A DNA stretch of 64,000 nt from Neorhizobium galegae bv. officinalis. Lineage in GTDB: Bacteria > Pseudomonadota > Alphaproteobacteria > Rhizobiales > Rhizobiaceae. The DNA lies in contig CCRI01000009.1 of the NCBI GenBank assembly GCA_000985875.1, positions 62,001-126,000 of the forward strand, given 5' to 3'. Shown piece by piece: positions 35,301-44,328 of this stretch. Numbering within the stretch: the first letter of the stretch is position 1; each line of letters opens with the position of its first letter. The position numbers and the translations under genes were made by a program. The notes under the pieces were generated by a model. It made no database searches. It saw nothing but the letters and a program-made list of their open reading frames with translations, and was not told the DNA's origin.

Positions 35301-35578
35301 TGGATTTGAAGTGGTCGTCAAAGGCGGTATCCGACCTCGACCGCCTTCATGATTTTCTGGCTGCGGTGAATGCACCCGCGGCGGCGCGCACGGTTCAAAA
35401 CCTGGCTGCAGCACCCAAGAAACTCATCCAGCATCCGCGGCTTGGTGAAAGGCTGGATGAGTTTGCACCGCGTGAAATTCGACGCCTTTTGATCGGTGAT
35501 TACGAGTTGCGATACGAGATACAGGGCGAGACGATTTTTCTTCTTCGTATCTGGCACACCCGCGAAAACCGAATCTGA
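35300..35578 (+). CDS. RelE/ParE-family toxin
   Basis: 92 aa from ATG 35300. The ParE/RelE fold is shown by LKWSSKAVSDLDRLHDFLAA, QHPRLGERLDEFAPREIRRL, GDYELRYEIQGETIFLLRIW and HTREN at the end. The C-terminal RIWHTRENRI is typical of ParE, which poisons gyrase, or of RelE-like mRNA interferases; sequence alone does not decide. It sits between two related ABC exporter genes; its stop is 58 nt from the end of exporter B. Confidence 0.88.
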   Translation: MDLKWSSKAVSDLDRLHDFLAAVNAPAAARTVQNLAAAPKKLIQHPRLGERLDEFAPREIRRLLIGDYELRYEIQGETIFLLRIWHTRENRI

Positions 35579-35636
35579 ATTCCGCGAAAGCATCCCTTAG
35601 AATATTTACCTTAGCGAGAAATGGCAGGGCGGCGGA

Positions 35637-37493
35637 TTACTCCGCCGCCTCTTCGTCGATCACATCCTCATGGCCGATGAAGCCACCCGACTGGCGGTTC
35701 CACAGGTCGGCATAGATGCCGCCGGTCGCAACCAGCTCGCGGTGCGTGCCGGCCTCGATGATCCGGCCGCGATCGAGCACGATCAGCCGGTCCATTTCGG
35801 TCAGCGTCGACAGCCGGTGGGCAATGGCGATCACCGTCTTGCCCTCCATCAGCGCGAACAGGTTCTCCTGGATCGCCGCTTCGACTTCGCTATCAAGCGC
35901 CGAGGTCGCCTCGTCGAGCACCAGGATCGGCGCGTCCTTCAGGAAGACGCGGGCAATCGCGATGCGCTGCCGCTGCCCGCCGGAAAGCTTCACGCCGCGT
36001 TCGCCCACATGCGCATCGAGCCCTTTTCGTCCCTGCATGTCGGCAAGTCCATCGATGAACTCCCAGGCGTTTGCCCGCTTGGCCGCTTCGATGATGTCCG
36101 CGTCGGTCGCATCCGGCTTGCCGTAGGCGATGTTGTCGCGGATCGAGCGGTGCAGCAGCGAGGTATCCTGGGTGACCACGCCGATCAGCGAACGCAGGCT
36201 GTCCTGCGTCACCGTCGATATGTCCTGGCCATCGATGGTGATGCGGCCGCCTTCCAGATCGTAGAAGCGCAGCAGCAGGTTCATCAGCGTCGTCTTGCCG
36301 GCGCCGGAGCGGCCGACCAGACCGACCTTCTGGCCGGCCGGAATATCGAGCGTCATGCCCTCGATGACGCCCTTGCCCTTGCCATAGTGGAAGTGGACGT
36401 TGTCGTAGCGGATATGGCCCTTTTTCGCGGTGAGCGTCGAAGCGCCCTTCTGGTCCACCACGTCATGCGCCTTGGTCATCATCGACATGCCGTCATAGAC
36501 GGTGCCGATGTTTTCGAAGAGCGCCGAGACTTCCCACATCACCCATTGCGACATGCCGTTGATGCGCATCGCAAGGCCGATGGCGATGGCGATCGCACCG
36601 ATCGAGATGGCGCCGTCCAGCCAGAACCAGATCGACAACGCGCCGACGGTAAACAGGGCAGCACAGTTGTAGAAGTAGACCAGCGCCTGGAAACCAGTCA
36701 CCTTGCGCATCTGCGCATGAACTGTTTTCAGGAATACGTCCATCGCGTCTTGCGCATAGGCCTCTTCCCTTCCCGCATGCGAGAAGAGCTTGACGGTCGC
36801 GATGTTCGTATAGCTGTCCACGACGCGACCAGTCATCATCGAGCGCGCATCCGCCTGTTCCGCGGAAATCTTCCTCAGACGCGGCACGTAATAGGCGACC
36901 GTGATCGAGTAGAAGACGATCCAGAGAACGAGCGGCACCGCAAGGCGCAGGTCGGCGGCCGCCACGATCGCGATCATCGAGACGAAATAGGTGAAGACGT
37001 AGACGAATACGTCGAGCACCTTCATCACCGTTTCGCGGATGGCGAGCGAGGTCTGCATCACCTTGGTCGAAACCCGGCCGGCAAACTCGTTGGCGAAGAA
37101 GGTCATCGAGTGCCTGAGCAGGAACCGGTGCATCTGCCAGCGGGCGATCATCGGGAAATTGCCCATCAGGATCTGATGCATGATCAGCGAATTGAGGGTC
37201 GCGATCGCCGGCAATCCGATCAGCACCACGAAGGCCATGAAGAACAGTTTAGGCCCTTCGCTTTCAAGGAAGGTCGCCCGATCGGCATTGGTCAGCCAGT
37301 CGACGATATCGCCGAGGAACTGGAACAGCGCCACTTCGCCGATCGCGATCAGCATCGTACAGGTCGACATGATGGCGACCCACGGCCATACCGGCTTGGT
37401 ATAGTGCCAAAGGAAGGCCGCAAGGCCGGCGGGCGGTAGTGAGGGCGCTTCGTCCGGATAGGGATCAACGCGCCGTTCGAACCACGAGAACAT
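35637..37493 (-). CDS. ABC exporter, fused permease-ATPase (copy B)
   Basis: 618 aa. Six membrane helices followed by an ATPase domain with GRSGAGKTT, LSGGQRQRIAIARV and ILVLDEATSALD. It closely resembles exporter A in the ATPase half (for example VTQDTSLLHRSIRDNI and KGLDAHVGERGVKLSGGQ). Transcription comes from the left-reading strand, preceded by a 378-base gap that holds an 18-residue reading frame with a very strong ribosome site. A product such as lipid or drug is plausible but unproven. Confidence 0.91.
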   Translation of the reverse strand: MFSWFERRVDPYPDEAPSLPPAGLAAFLWHYTKPVWPWVAIMSTCTMLIAIGEVALFQFLGDIVDWLTNADRATFLESEGPKLFFMAFVVLIGLPAIATLNSLIMHQILMGNFPMIARWQMHRFLLRHSMTFFANEFAGRVSTKVMQTSLAIRETVMKVLDVFVYVFTYFVSMIAIVAAADLRLAVPLVLWIVFYSITVAYYVPRLRKISAEQADARSMMTGRVVDSYTNIATVKLFSHAGREEAYAQDAMDVFLKTVHAQMRKVTGFQALVYFYNCAALFTVGALSIWFWLDGAISIGAIAIAIGLAMRINGMSQWVMWEVSALFENIGTVYDGMSMMTKAHDVVDQKGASTLTAKKGHIRYDNVHFHYGKGKGVIEGMTLDIPAGQKVGLVGRSGAGKTTLMNLLLRFYDLEGGRITIDGQDISTVTQDSLRSLIGVVTQDTSLLHRSIRDNIAYGKPDATDADIIEAAKRANAWEFIDGLADMQGRKGLDAHVGERGVKLSGGQRQRIAIARVFLKDAPILVLDEATSALDSEVEAAIQENLFALMEGKTVIAIAHRLSTLTEMDRLIVLDRGRIIEAGTHRELVATGGIYADLWNRQSGGFIGHEDVIDEEAAE

Positions 37494-37871
37494 GAAAAAG
37501 CTCCGTAAGTCGGATGCCGCACCGCTTCAGCACGCAAGGCGGCCGGAATCGGACGACGTAAACCTGGATAGCGAGGCCGGATGTCGGCCACGTAACGAGT
37601 CAGACGAGGAAAAGTTTGCGAGAAACCGCGAAACGCCTAGGCCAGAAAGCGAGTAATCTGGCGGCGGAGGCGCGAAAGCACGGTCATATCCATGTGGGCC
37701 TCCTTGAGTGGGCGTTGAGTTGCGCGCTTCTTGTAGCTTCTCGGGCATCGATTGAAAAGGGCAAATCGTTGCAGCTCGCCACCCAGGGCTTTTCTGTTGC
37801 CCGATCGTCACAGCCATGCCGCGCATCGAAAGGGCTTGAGCCGCAGCCTCGGTTTCCCGTAAGGACGGGGC
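37494..37871. other. 378-base divergent gap between exporter B and trmL
   Basis: It contains the 18-residue leader frame at 37637-37693 (minus strand) and the trmL ribosome site (AAGGACGGGGC, just before 37872). I found no full-size gene. A TTG-initiated plus-strand frame from 37616 has no ribosome site and is discounted. No canonical promoter is obvious. Confidence 0.6.
37637..37693 (-). CDS. 18-residue leader peptide upstream of exporter B
   Basis: ATG 37693 is preceded by AAGGAGG, five bases away, the strongest ribosome site in the window. The frame encodes MDMTVLSRLRRQITRFLA and stops at 37637, about 140 nt before the exporter start. Arg-Leu-Arg (residues 8-10) is the motif known from macrolide-arrested leaders such as ErmDL. 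An upstream leader that stalls the ribosome and controls the exporter fits the layout, but this is inference. It could instead be a stand-alone small protein. Confidence 0.5.
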   Translation of the reverse strand: MDMTVLSRLRRQITRFLA

Positions 37872-38351
37872 ATGAGTGACATCTCCTGCGGGCTCCGCAT
37901 CGCCCTTTACCAGCCGGATATTCCCGGCAATACCGGCACGATCCTTCGGCTCGCCGCGTGTCTCGGCCTGTCGGTCGATATCATCGAGCCGGCCGGCTTC
38001 GACATTTCCGACCGGAACCTGAAGCGCTCCGGCATGGACTATCTCGACAGCGTCACGCTCACCCGCCACGTCAACTGGCAGCGCTTCGACGAATGGCGCA
38101 AGGCGACCGGCCGGCGCGTCGTGCTTGCCTCCACCAAGGCCGCCCTGCCCTATACCCGCTTCGAATTCCAGCCGGACGATATCCTGCTCTTCGGCCGCGA
38201 AAGCGCCGGCGTGCCTGACCATGTCCATGAGGCGGCCGATGCCCGCATCCTCATCCCCATGGTCGAAGGCCAGCGGTCCATCAACGTCGCCATGTCGGCG
38301 GCCATGATCGCCGGCGAGGCGCTGCGGCAGAACGATTTTCATCTTCACTGA
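37872..38351 (+). CDS. trmL: tRNA (cytidine/uridine-2'-O)-methyltransferase TrmL
   Basis: 159 aa, a short SPOUT enzyme that methylates the wobble nucleotide of leucine tRNAs. The knot region is shown by [35 protein letters not shown] and [31 protein letters not shown] precedes the start. A hairpin after the stop may be its terminator. Confidence 0.94.
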   Translation: MSDISCGLRIALYQPDIPGNTGTILRLAACLGLSVDIIEPAGFDISDRNLKRSGMDYLDSVTLTRHVNWQRFDEWRKATGRRVVLASTKAALPYTRFEFQPDDILLFGRESAGVPDHVHEAADARILIPMVEGQRSINVAMSAAMIAGEALRQNDFHLH

Positions 38352-38355
38352 GCCG

Positions 38356-38380
38356 GGCTCCGGTTCTCTTTCTCGGAGCC
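38356..38380 (+). terminator. Hairpin after trmL
   Basis: GGCTCCG (38356-38362) and CGGAGCC (38374-38380) pair perfectly around a 11-nt loop, five bases after the stop of trmL. There is no U-run, so it is a weak candidate. Confidence 0.4.
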
Positions 38381-38392
38381 TCTGCTATAAAA

Positions 38393-38410
38393 CCTCAAGT
38401 AATATTGAGG
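38393..38410 (+). promoter_or_regulatory. soxR: soxbox: SoxR operator
   Basis: CCTCAAGTAATATTGAGG is an 18-base dyad with 6-bp arms and closely matches the classic soxbox CCTCAAGTTAACTTGAGG. It ends 9 bases before the soxR start, and its right arm (TTGAGG) would also serve as the ribosome site. A TATAAA lies at 38386-38391 just upstream, so SoxR bound here would sit over the transcript start. Autoregulation by SoxR is inferred. Confidence 0.8.
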
Positions 38411-38419
38411 TCAACAGCG

Positions 38420-38902
38420 ATGATGAAGAAAAATCCGGGCGGGCGGCCGGAGCTTGAACTGACGGTCGGGGAAGTCGCGACACGCAGCGGCGTGGCGGTG
38501 TCCACCCTGCATTTCTACGAGACCAAGGGACTGATCCAGAGCCGCCGCAACCGCGGCAACCAGCGCCGTTATCCGCGCGTCGTGCTGCGCCGGGTCGCGG
38601 TCATCAAGGTTGCACAGAAGACCGGCATACCGCTTGCCGACATTGCCGAGGCGCTTTCTGTTCTGCCGCACGACCGGCCGCTGACGGCAAAGGACTGGCA
38701 GCGCCTTTCGGAAACCTGGAAACGCCAGCTCGACGCACGCATCGCCAGCCTCACGGCACTCCGCGACCACCTGACCGGCTGCATCGGCTGCGGCTGCCTG
38801 TCGATGGAAGACTGCCCGCTCAGGAACCCGCTCGACGTGCTCGGCGAAAAGGGTGCGGGGCCGATCTTGCTGGAAGCGGAAGAGCAGGTGGATGCGGATT
38901 GA
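38420..38902 (+). CDS. soxR: SoxR redox-sensing transcription regulator
   Basis: 160 aa, MerR family. The DNA-binding part has [20 protein letters not shown] and [15 protein letters not shown]; a coiled-coil dimer helix follows. The [2Fe-2S] site is [12 protein letters not shown] (Cys121, 124, 126, 132), the CX2CXCX5C SoxR signature. It senses redox-cycling compounds. I start at ATG 38420; 38423 is the next ATG. No soxS is adjacent, as usual outside enterobacteria, so SoxR probably acts directly on transport or reductase genes elsewhere. Confidence 0.95.
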   Translation: MMKKNPGGRPELELTVGEVATRSGVAVSTLHFYETKGLIQSRRNRGNQRRYPRVVLRRVAVIKVAQKTGIPLADIAEALSVLPHDRPLTAKDWQRLSETWKRQLDARIASLTALRDHLTGCIGCGCLSMEDCPLRNPLDVLGEKGAGPILLEAEEQVDAD

Positions 38903-39058
38903 TTGCACGGATAGGCTCAATCCCATCTCCCGCCTGTTTAGCATCTTTCGAAAAACACATGCCAAACCGATCGAAGCCCATGGGCCAAATATCGGGGATC
39001 GCATATGTTTCAGCAATCGAGCCTCCAACTTCCCAGCCCCAAGCCCTCAAGGACAAAG

Positions 39059-39487
39059 ATGCGCAATCTGCTTTGCTATCCCATGACTGTTGCGGCCCTT
39101 GCCCTGATGGCTTCATCCGTCCACGCCCAGGAGGCCGAGCACTACGTCGCGGTCAGCAAGACGGCGATGAGCGTCACCGGCGACATCTGGCTGGACGATT
39201 TCAGCATCACCTTCGAGAATGAGGAAACGCTCGAATTCTCCGACCTCGTCGCCGATAATTTCCGAGTGGACGGCAGGCGGGTGCCGGGATCGGTCTATCG
39301 CGTCGCGGAACCGGCCGATCCGGAACTCGAAAACGGCAACCAGCTCTGCGGATCGGGCGACGTGACCTATGTCGCGAACTGGGCGTCGGGCAAGGGCATG
39401 TCGGCGATCGCCGTGTTTACGGGCAGAAATCCGCCGAAGAGCAGCGACGAGATGTGCGCTCTCTACACCTATGAGGATCCGCAGTGA
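39059..39487 (+). CDS. Small exported protein, 142 aa
   Basis: ATG 39059 has AAGGAC upstream. Signal peptide (MTVAALALMASSVHAQ) then about 117 residues. Two cysteines, in ENGNQLCGSGDV and SSDEMCALYTYED, could form a disulfide. Beta-strand content looks high (VTYVANWASGKGMSAIAVFT). I do not recognise the family. The location beside soxR and a converging small gene gives no functional clue. Confidence 0.7.
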   Translation: MRNLLCYPMTVAALALMASSVHAQEAEHYVAVSKTAMSVTGDIWLDDFSITFENEETLEFSDLVADNFRVDGRRVPGSVYRVAEPADPELENGNQLCGSGDVTYVANWASGKGMSAIAVFTGRNPPKSSDEMCALYTYEDPQ

Positions 39488-39496
39488 CGGATCGGG

Positions 39497-39754
39497 TCAA
39501 TCCGCCGTCGGCAACCTGCGCATGGTGAATTCGATCTGGTCGCCTTCGAGCTGGCGCCAGCTTTCCACTTCGGTCCAGTAGGCTGCCTTCGGAAATTCGT
39601 GAAACCACTCGCGCGCCTTTTCCCGCGCTTCTTCCCGCGAGAGCTGGAAGGTCTGCCGCACGAACATGCCCTGGCGCTCGCCGGCTTTTTCCTGCCGGTG
39701 GCGATCGATCCTGCGTTTCAGCCCGTCGAGCGGCGGGGGTGTGAACTTTGCCAT
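39497..39754 (-). CDS. Small conserved hypothetical protein, 85 aa
   Basis: A charged, helix-rich cytoplasmic protein: MAKFTPPPLDGLKRRIDRHR, QTFQLSREEAREKAREWFHE and FPKAAYWTEVESWRQLEGDQ. There is no DNA-binding or catalytic motif. It is transcribed away from hemF, 176 nt apart. The family is unrecognised. Confidence 0.65.
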   Translation of the reverse strand: MAKFTPPPLDGLKRRIDRHRQEKAGERQGMFVRQTFQLSREEAREKAREWFHEFPKAAYWTEVESWRQLEGDQIEFTMRRLPTAD

Positions 39755-39930
39755 GAAAGCCTCTGATCAGCACCTGATTATGCGGTAAAGATAATGCCGG
39801 CCGACACGCTTTGCGAGTCTCATTTTCCACCTGCGACAACCGATGGAATGGCTCGCGAAAGCCAGAAATGCTAATCCCCGATCGGAAAAATGCGAATCGC
39901 GCCAAGGGGATGGCGAGAGGAAATAGAGAC

Positions 39931-40845
39931 ATGGAACGGCCGGTACTGCCCAAGGGACTGCCTGAGGACATCGAAGACAAGAAGGCGACGGCGCGCGCCT
40001 GGTTCGAGAGCCTGCGCGACACGATCTGCGCCTCGCTCGAAGGCCTCGAGGACGAGTTGAGCGGCCCCCTCTCCGATCAGGAGCCCGGCCGCTTCAAACC
40101 CAAGGACTGGCTACGCGAAGGCGGGGCCGGCGGTGGCGGCCGGATGTCGATGATGGAAGGCCGCGTCTTCGAGAAGGTCGGCGTCCACACCTCGACCGTC
40201 CATGGCGAGTTTTCAGCCGATTTCCGCAGCCAGATGCCGGGTGCGGAGGAAGACCCGCGTTTCTGGGCGTCGGGCATCTCGCTGATCGCCCACCCGGTCA
40301 ATCCCAACGTGCCGACCGTCCACATGAACACCCGCATGGTGGTGACGTCGAGCCAGTGGTTCGGCGGCGGCGCCGACCTCACTCCGGTGCTCGACCGGCG
40401 CCGCACCCAGACGGACCCCGACAGCACGCTCTTCCACCGGGTCATGGAAATCACCTGCAAGCGCCACGAGGCGGTCGCCGACTACGACCGCTACAAGGCC
40501 TGGTGCGACGACTATTTCTTCCTGAAGCACCGCAATGAAGCGCGCGGCATCGGCGGCATTTTCTTCGACTGGCTGCATCCGGTCGAGGAAAAGGGCGGCT
40601 GGGATGCGGACTTCGCCTTCGTCCAGGATGTCGGCCGCGCCTTCAACCTCGTCTATCCGAAGATCGTCCGGGCCAATTTCAACAGGCCCTGGACGGAGTA
40701 TGATCGGGACGAACAACTGATCCGCCGCGGCCGCTATGTCGAGTTCAACCTGCTCTACGACCGGGGCACGATTTTCGGTTTGAAGACGGGCGGCAACGTC
40801 GAGTCCATCCTGTCGTCACTGCCTCCGGTTGTAAGGTGGCCTTAG
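39931..40845 (+). CDS. hemF: Oxygen-dependent coproporphyrinogen III oxidase
   Basis: 304 aa, full length. It oxidatively decarboxylates coproporphyrinogen III to protoporphyrinogen IX in haem synthesis. Signatures are [65 protein letters not shown] and [20 protein letters not shown]. The start follows GAGAGGAAATAGAG. There is no apparent FNR-type box upstream. Confidence 0.96.
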   Translation: MERPVLPKGLPEDIEDKKATARAWFESLRDTICASLEGLEDELSGPLSDQEPGRFKPKDWLREGGAGGGGRMSMMEGRVFEKVGVHTSTVHGEFSADFRSQMPGAEEDPRFWASGISLIAHPVNPNVPTVHMNTRMVVTSSQWFGGGADLTPVLDRRRTQTDPDSTLFHRVMEITCKRHEAVADYDRYKAWCDDYFFLKHRNEARGIGGIFFDWLHPVEEKGGWDADFAFVQDVGRAFNLVYPKIVRANFNRPWTEYDRDEQLIRRGRYVEFNLLYDRGTIFGLKTGGNVESILSSLPPVVRWP

Positions 40846-40971
40846 ATCTGAATCACGAAATTAACGATTTTGGGTATAAACCGCCCCCAATATCTCGCCC
40901 TTAACAAATGCGATATCGGAATCGATGCGATGATGATAGCGTCCCCTTGGTTGTACCGGAGGAGGATCGCC

Positions 40972-41238
40972 ATGATGGCACCGAATAGCATGCCTATGCT
41001 CGATGCGTCTGAGGACAAGGACGCCCGTTCCCTTGATACTGCTGACATCATCGACCGCCTCGCGACGGAAATGCGCGCGAGAACCGGCGGTGAGCTCCCC
41101 CATTCCTTTTATGTGGACCAGGTAAGGCGTCAGCTTGCCGGCAAGTCGGTTGCCATGTCGGCCGCCAATGACGAGACGGCACGCAATAAGGATCAGGAAC
41201 AGGCTTCCGTTTTCCACGCCTGGGCGCTTTCCGAATAA
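40972..41238 (+). CDS. Small hypothetical protein, 88 aa
   Basis: ATG 40972 is preceded by GGAGGAGG. The protein is hydrophilic: MLDASEDKDARSLDTADIID, RLATEMRARTGGELPHSFYV and DQVRRQLAGKSVAMSAANDE. It may have two or three helices. I know of no function. The following gene is DUF1059, 102 nt away; they may be cotranscribed. Confidence 0.65.
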   Translation: MMAPNSMPMLDASEDKDARSLDTADIIDRLATEMRARTGGELPHSFYVDQVRRQLAGKSVAMSAANDETARNKDQEQASVFHAWALSE

Positions 41239-41340
41239 GGATCGGGAACGGTCCTTGCAGTTTCCGAGTTATCGGGGTTGGCGCCGGCGGATATGAGGAG
41301 ATATCCGCCGCTCCAGTCCAACGTTAACAGGAGAAATGTC

Positions 41341-41532
41341 ATGCGACTGTTCGAATGCGGGACGCTCGTGCCCGGCTGCCAGTGGCATACCCGTTCCGAT
41401 GAGGACGCCGAAGTGGTCCGCCGCGCCGTGGAGCATCTGCGCACGGTGCACGGGGAAGAGATTATTCGCGAAAACATGGTCGAGAACATCAAGGCGCGCA
41501 TCCGCGACGAAAACGGCGCGGCCGCGGCCTGA
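41341..41532 (+). CDS. DUF1059 protein
   Basis: 63 aa; AGGAG lies nine bases before ATG 41341. The family pattern is MRLFECGTLVPGCQWHTRSD with AVEHLRTVHGEE, in which the cysteines and histidines could bind zinc. DUF1059 proteins are small and of unknown role. Confidence 0.85.
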   Translation: MRLFECGTLVPGCQWHTRSDEDAEVVRRAVEHLRTVHGEEIIRENMVENIKARIRDENGAAAA

Positions 41533-41620
41533 CACCATAGGCGCAGGGGCCCAGCCATTCGGCCCCAGACCGCTCGTCGCCTCACATCGAAGCGATGTCA
41601 GGGCAGGAAGCTGCCTGTCA

Positions 41621-42883
41621 TCAGAGCGAACTTCGGATCATATCCTCCAGCCGGGCGGTCAGCGCCGCCCGGTCTGGGGTGAAATTGCGCTCCACCCAGA
41701 AGTCTTCCAGTTCCTTCAGAATTTCCCCCACCCGCTTTCCGGCGGGCACACCGGCTGCGACGATATCGGCGCCGCTGAGCGGAAAGACCGGCTTCTCGTA
41801 GTTCTCCGCCCTCTTCAGCAATACCGACAGCCGCGCGGACTTGCGCATCGCCGCCGGATCGCCCTCGGCCGCGGTTCGCGCAGAGGCAAGAGCGAGTTTC
41901 AGCCGCATGACCAGCCCCTCCGCGCCTTGCCGGTAGAGCAGCCGGTCAAAACCGACATCCGTCACCTCGTCCGGCGGCACCGGTGCATTCGCCCAGGTAG
42001 CGAGTTGCGCGGCCTCCGCATTCGACATCTTGAGCCGCTTCGCGAGTGCATCCAGCCGCTCGGCATCCGGCGGCACGATCGCCGCCAGCCGCAATATCGG
42101 ATCGGGCGTCCAGCCGAGCGACTTCTCGGCCGCCACGAGGCCGTGAATGCCGTCGATACCCCACTTTTCCGTCTCGGGCAGGATTTCGGTGAGCACGCCC
42201 GCCTGCCGCATCCACAGCAGCGCGCGGGAAGGATCAGCGGCGGACAGCAGCTTCTTGGTTTCCGCCCAGACCCGCTCGGCCGACAGCGTCGAAAGCTTGT
42301 CCTTGGCGCGGGCGCAGGCCCTCAGGCCATCCGCATCCGGCCGGCCGGAACCGTAATGCGCAAAGAAGCGGAAGAAGCGCAGGATGCGCAGGTAGTCCTC
42401 GGCGATCCGTTCAGCCGCCTCGCCGATGAAGCGGACAGTGCGCGTCTCGATATCCGGCAGCCCGTTCACGAGGTCGATCACATTGCCTTCAGCGTCGGCA
42501 TAAAGCGCGTTGATCGTCAGGTCCCGCCGTTCGGCGTCCGCCTGCCAGTCGGTGCCGAAGGCAACCTTGGCACGCCGCCCGTCCGTCTCGACATCGCGCC
42601 TGAGCGTCGTCACCTCGAAACCGTGGCCGTCGATGACAAGCGTCACCGTGCCGTGCTCGATTCCCGTCGGCACGGCCCTGATACCGCCCGCAACCGCGCG
42701 CTCGACGACCTTTTCCGGACGAAGCGTGGTGGCGACGTCGACATCGGCGACGGGAAGCCCCATCAGCGCATTGCGCACCGCGCCCCCGGCCACCCGCGCC
42801 TCGCCGCCGTCGGCATTGAGCAGGGTCAGGATGCGCTGCAGCGCCGGGTCTTGGAACCAGGCCTCGTCGGCTACACTGGTCAT
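41621..42883 (-). CDS. cca: CCA tRNA nucleotidyltransferase (class II fold)
   Basis: 420 aa. It adds or repairs the 3'-CCA of tRNA or acts as a poly(A) polymerase of the same fold. Key parts are VAGGAVRNALMGLPVADVDV with the catalytic DVD, FGTDWQADAERRDLTINALY and DYLRILRFFRFFAHYG (ATP/CTP template). GGAVRN departs from the usual RD motif in the last position. It is the last gene of DUF1285-NUDIX-cca and overlaps the NUDIX gene by ATGA. Confidence 0.92.
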   Translation of the reverse strand: MTSVADEAWFQDPALQRILTLLNADGGEARVAGGAVRNALMGLPVADVDVATTLRPEKVVERAVAGGIRAVPTGIEHGTVTLVIDGHGFEVTTLRRDVETDGRRAKVAFGTDWQADAERRDLTINALYADAEGNVIDLVNGLPDIETRTVRFIGEAAERIAEDYLRILRFFRFFAHYGSGRPDADGLRACARAKDKLSTLSAERVWAETKKLLSAADPSRALLWMRQAGVLTEILPETEKWGIDGIHGLVAAEKSLGWTPDPILRLAAIVPPDAERLDALAKRLKMSNAEAAQLATWANAPVPPDEVTDVGFDRLLYRQGAEGLVMRLKLALASARTAAEGDPAAMRKSARLSVLLKRAENYEKPVFPLSGADIVAAGVPAGKRVGEILKELEDFWVERNFTPDRAALTARLEDMIRSSL

Positions 42884-43515
42884 GCATAAAGCCTTTCATA
42901 GAGCGTACGCAGAATGCCCGCCGTGATGCCCCAGATGTTTCGTTCCTGGTAGGGCATCACATAGAAGTGCCGCTCCTTGCCGTCCCATTCGCGGCTTCCG
43001 CGCTGGTGGTTCGCTTCGTTCATCAGGAAGGACAGCGGCACCTCGAAGACGTCGTCCACCTCGGCCGGATTGGGCGTGATCTCGAAGCCGCGCCTGACCA
43101 CCGAAAGGACCGGCGTAATGCGAAAACCGGTCGCCGCATAGTAGGTCGGCAGGCGCGACAGCGTTTCGACGAAGGATGGGTCGAGGCCGATCTCCTCTTC
43201 CGCCTCGCGCAAGGCCGCCTGTTCCGGCGATCGATCCTGCGGATCGATCCCACCGCCGGGAAAGGCGATCTGGCCGGAATGCTTGCGCATCGTCGACGTC
43301 CGCTGCGTCAGGATCACCTTCGCCTCGTCGCCGTCGTCGACGACAGGCACCAGCACCGCCGCGTCCTTCAGCTTCAGCCCCGCGGCGAAATCCACCAGAG
43401 TCGGGTTGAGCAGATGGTCGCCGTGATCGCGCCAGGCGTGATCGATCGGCCCGCCATTCTGGTTCAGCGCCCGGCGGCGGAAATCGCCGGCCGAAAAGAG
43501 GGGAAAGTCACTCAT
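42880..43515 (-). CDS. NUDIX hydrolase, CoA pyrophosphatase type
   Basis: 211 aa. The Nudix box is GGGIDPQDRSPEQAALREAE followed by EEIGLD, matching GX5EX7REUXEEXGU. QRTSTMRKHSGQIAFPGG just before it is the CoA pyrophosphatase (NudL/PCD1) signature. It would cleave CoA and oxidised CoA. It overlaps both neighbours by ATGA, so the three genes are translated together. Confidence 0.9.
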   Translation of the reverse strand: MSDFPLFSAGDFRRRALNQNGGPIDHAWRDHGDHLLNPTLVDFAAGLKLKDAAVLVPVVDDGDEAKVILTQRTSTMRKHSGQIAFPGGGIDPQDRSPEQAALREAEEEIGLDPSFVETLSRLPTYYAATGFRITPVLSVVRRGFEITPNPAEVDDVFEVPLSFLMNEANHQRGSREWDGKERHFYVMPYQERNIWGITAGILRTLYERLYA

Positions 43516-44135
43516 TGCGATAAGGCGTCCAATTCGGCCTTGGGCATCACGGGAAAGACCTCCGTTCCGGAGCGGACGGAGAACATCGGCACTCCGTCTA
43601 TCACGATCGCCTCGCCCAGTTCCACGAGATCGTACATGACCGCGCGGGAAACGAGCGCCTCCAGCCGGCCGCGCACGGTGAGATAGGGTTTCAGCTCGCG
43701 GTTCTCGCCCGAGATTTCGAAGCGCAGGGGATGTTCTGCGCCTGCCTCGACCACATCACCGACATTTGTCCTGAACGTGAGCACCTGCCGGCCTTGACGC
43801 TGCGTCACCTGCATCTCGACCGCGAGGAAGGGCGCGTCCACGACCCGGATGCCGACTTTTTCCACAGGTGTTACGAGGTAGGTCCTGCCATCCTCGTCCC
43901 TGCGCAACACCGTTGAAAACAGCCGCACCAGCGGTGCGCGGCCGATCGGCGTGCCCATGTAGAACCAGGTGCCGTCGGCACGGATTTCCATGTCGATATC
44001 GCCGCAGAAGGGTGGATTCCACTTGTCGACGGGCGGCAAACCACGCTTTCCGTCGCCGGTTTGCTCGGAAGCACGCGAAATAAGAGCGGCAAGCCCTGCG
44101 GCATCGGATGCCGAATTTATCGTTTGCGCCGCCAT
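43512..44135 (-). CDS. DUF1285 protein
   Basis: 207 aa. The family pattern includes PPFCGDIDMEIRADGTWFYM, GTPIGRAPLVRLFSTVLRRD and the C-terminal FRTNVGDVVEAGAEHPLRFE. The structure is reported to be a beta-roll of unknown function. It is the first gene of the operon with NUDIX and cca, and its promoter must lie in the 248-base gap toward moxR. Confidence 0.9.
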   Translation of the reverse strand: MAAQTINSASDAAGLAALISRASEQTGDGKRGLPPVDKWNPPFCGDIDMEIRADGTWFYMGTPIGRAPLVRLFSTVLRRDEDGRTYLVTPVEKVGIRVVDAPFLAVEMQVTQRQGRQVLTFRTNVGDVVEAGAEHPLRFEISGENRELKPYLTVRGRLEALVSRAVMYDLVELGEAIVIDGVPMFSVRSGTEVFPVMPKAELDALSQ

Positions 44136-44328
44136 CTTTCAGTCCCGGTTCGTCCGTAAGCATTCGCCAAAGCAATTGTTCCTCACGAGATAGTCATTCA
44201 ATACGTGCTTGTCAGCCATGTTTCGGGGAATAAGTTTGATCGGATAAGCCGGATGCTGCGATGCAGCGATTCGACGCCGGGATATGAAGAGCCCGGCCTT
44301 GGAAAGCCAATCGGTTTCTGAGTGCCTG

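Noticed and set aside
37616-37879. TTG-initiated 87-residue plus-strand frame in the exporter B/trmL gap
   Set aside because: No ribosome site, no recognisable pattern, and it overlaps the trmL start and the minus-strand leader frame, which has a far better ribosome site.
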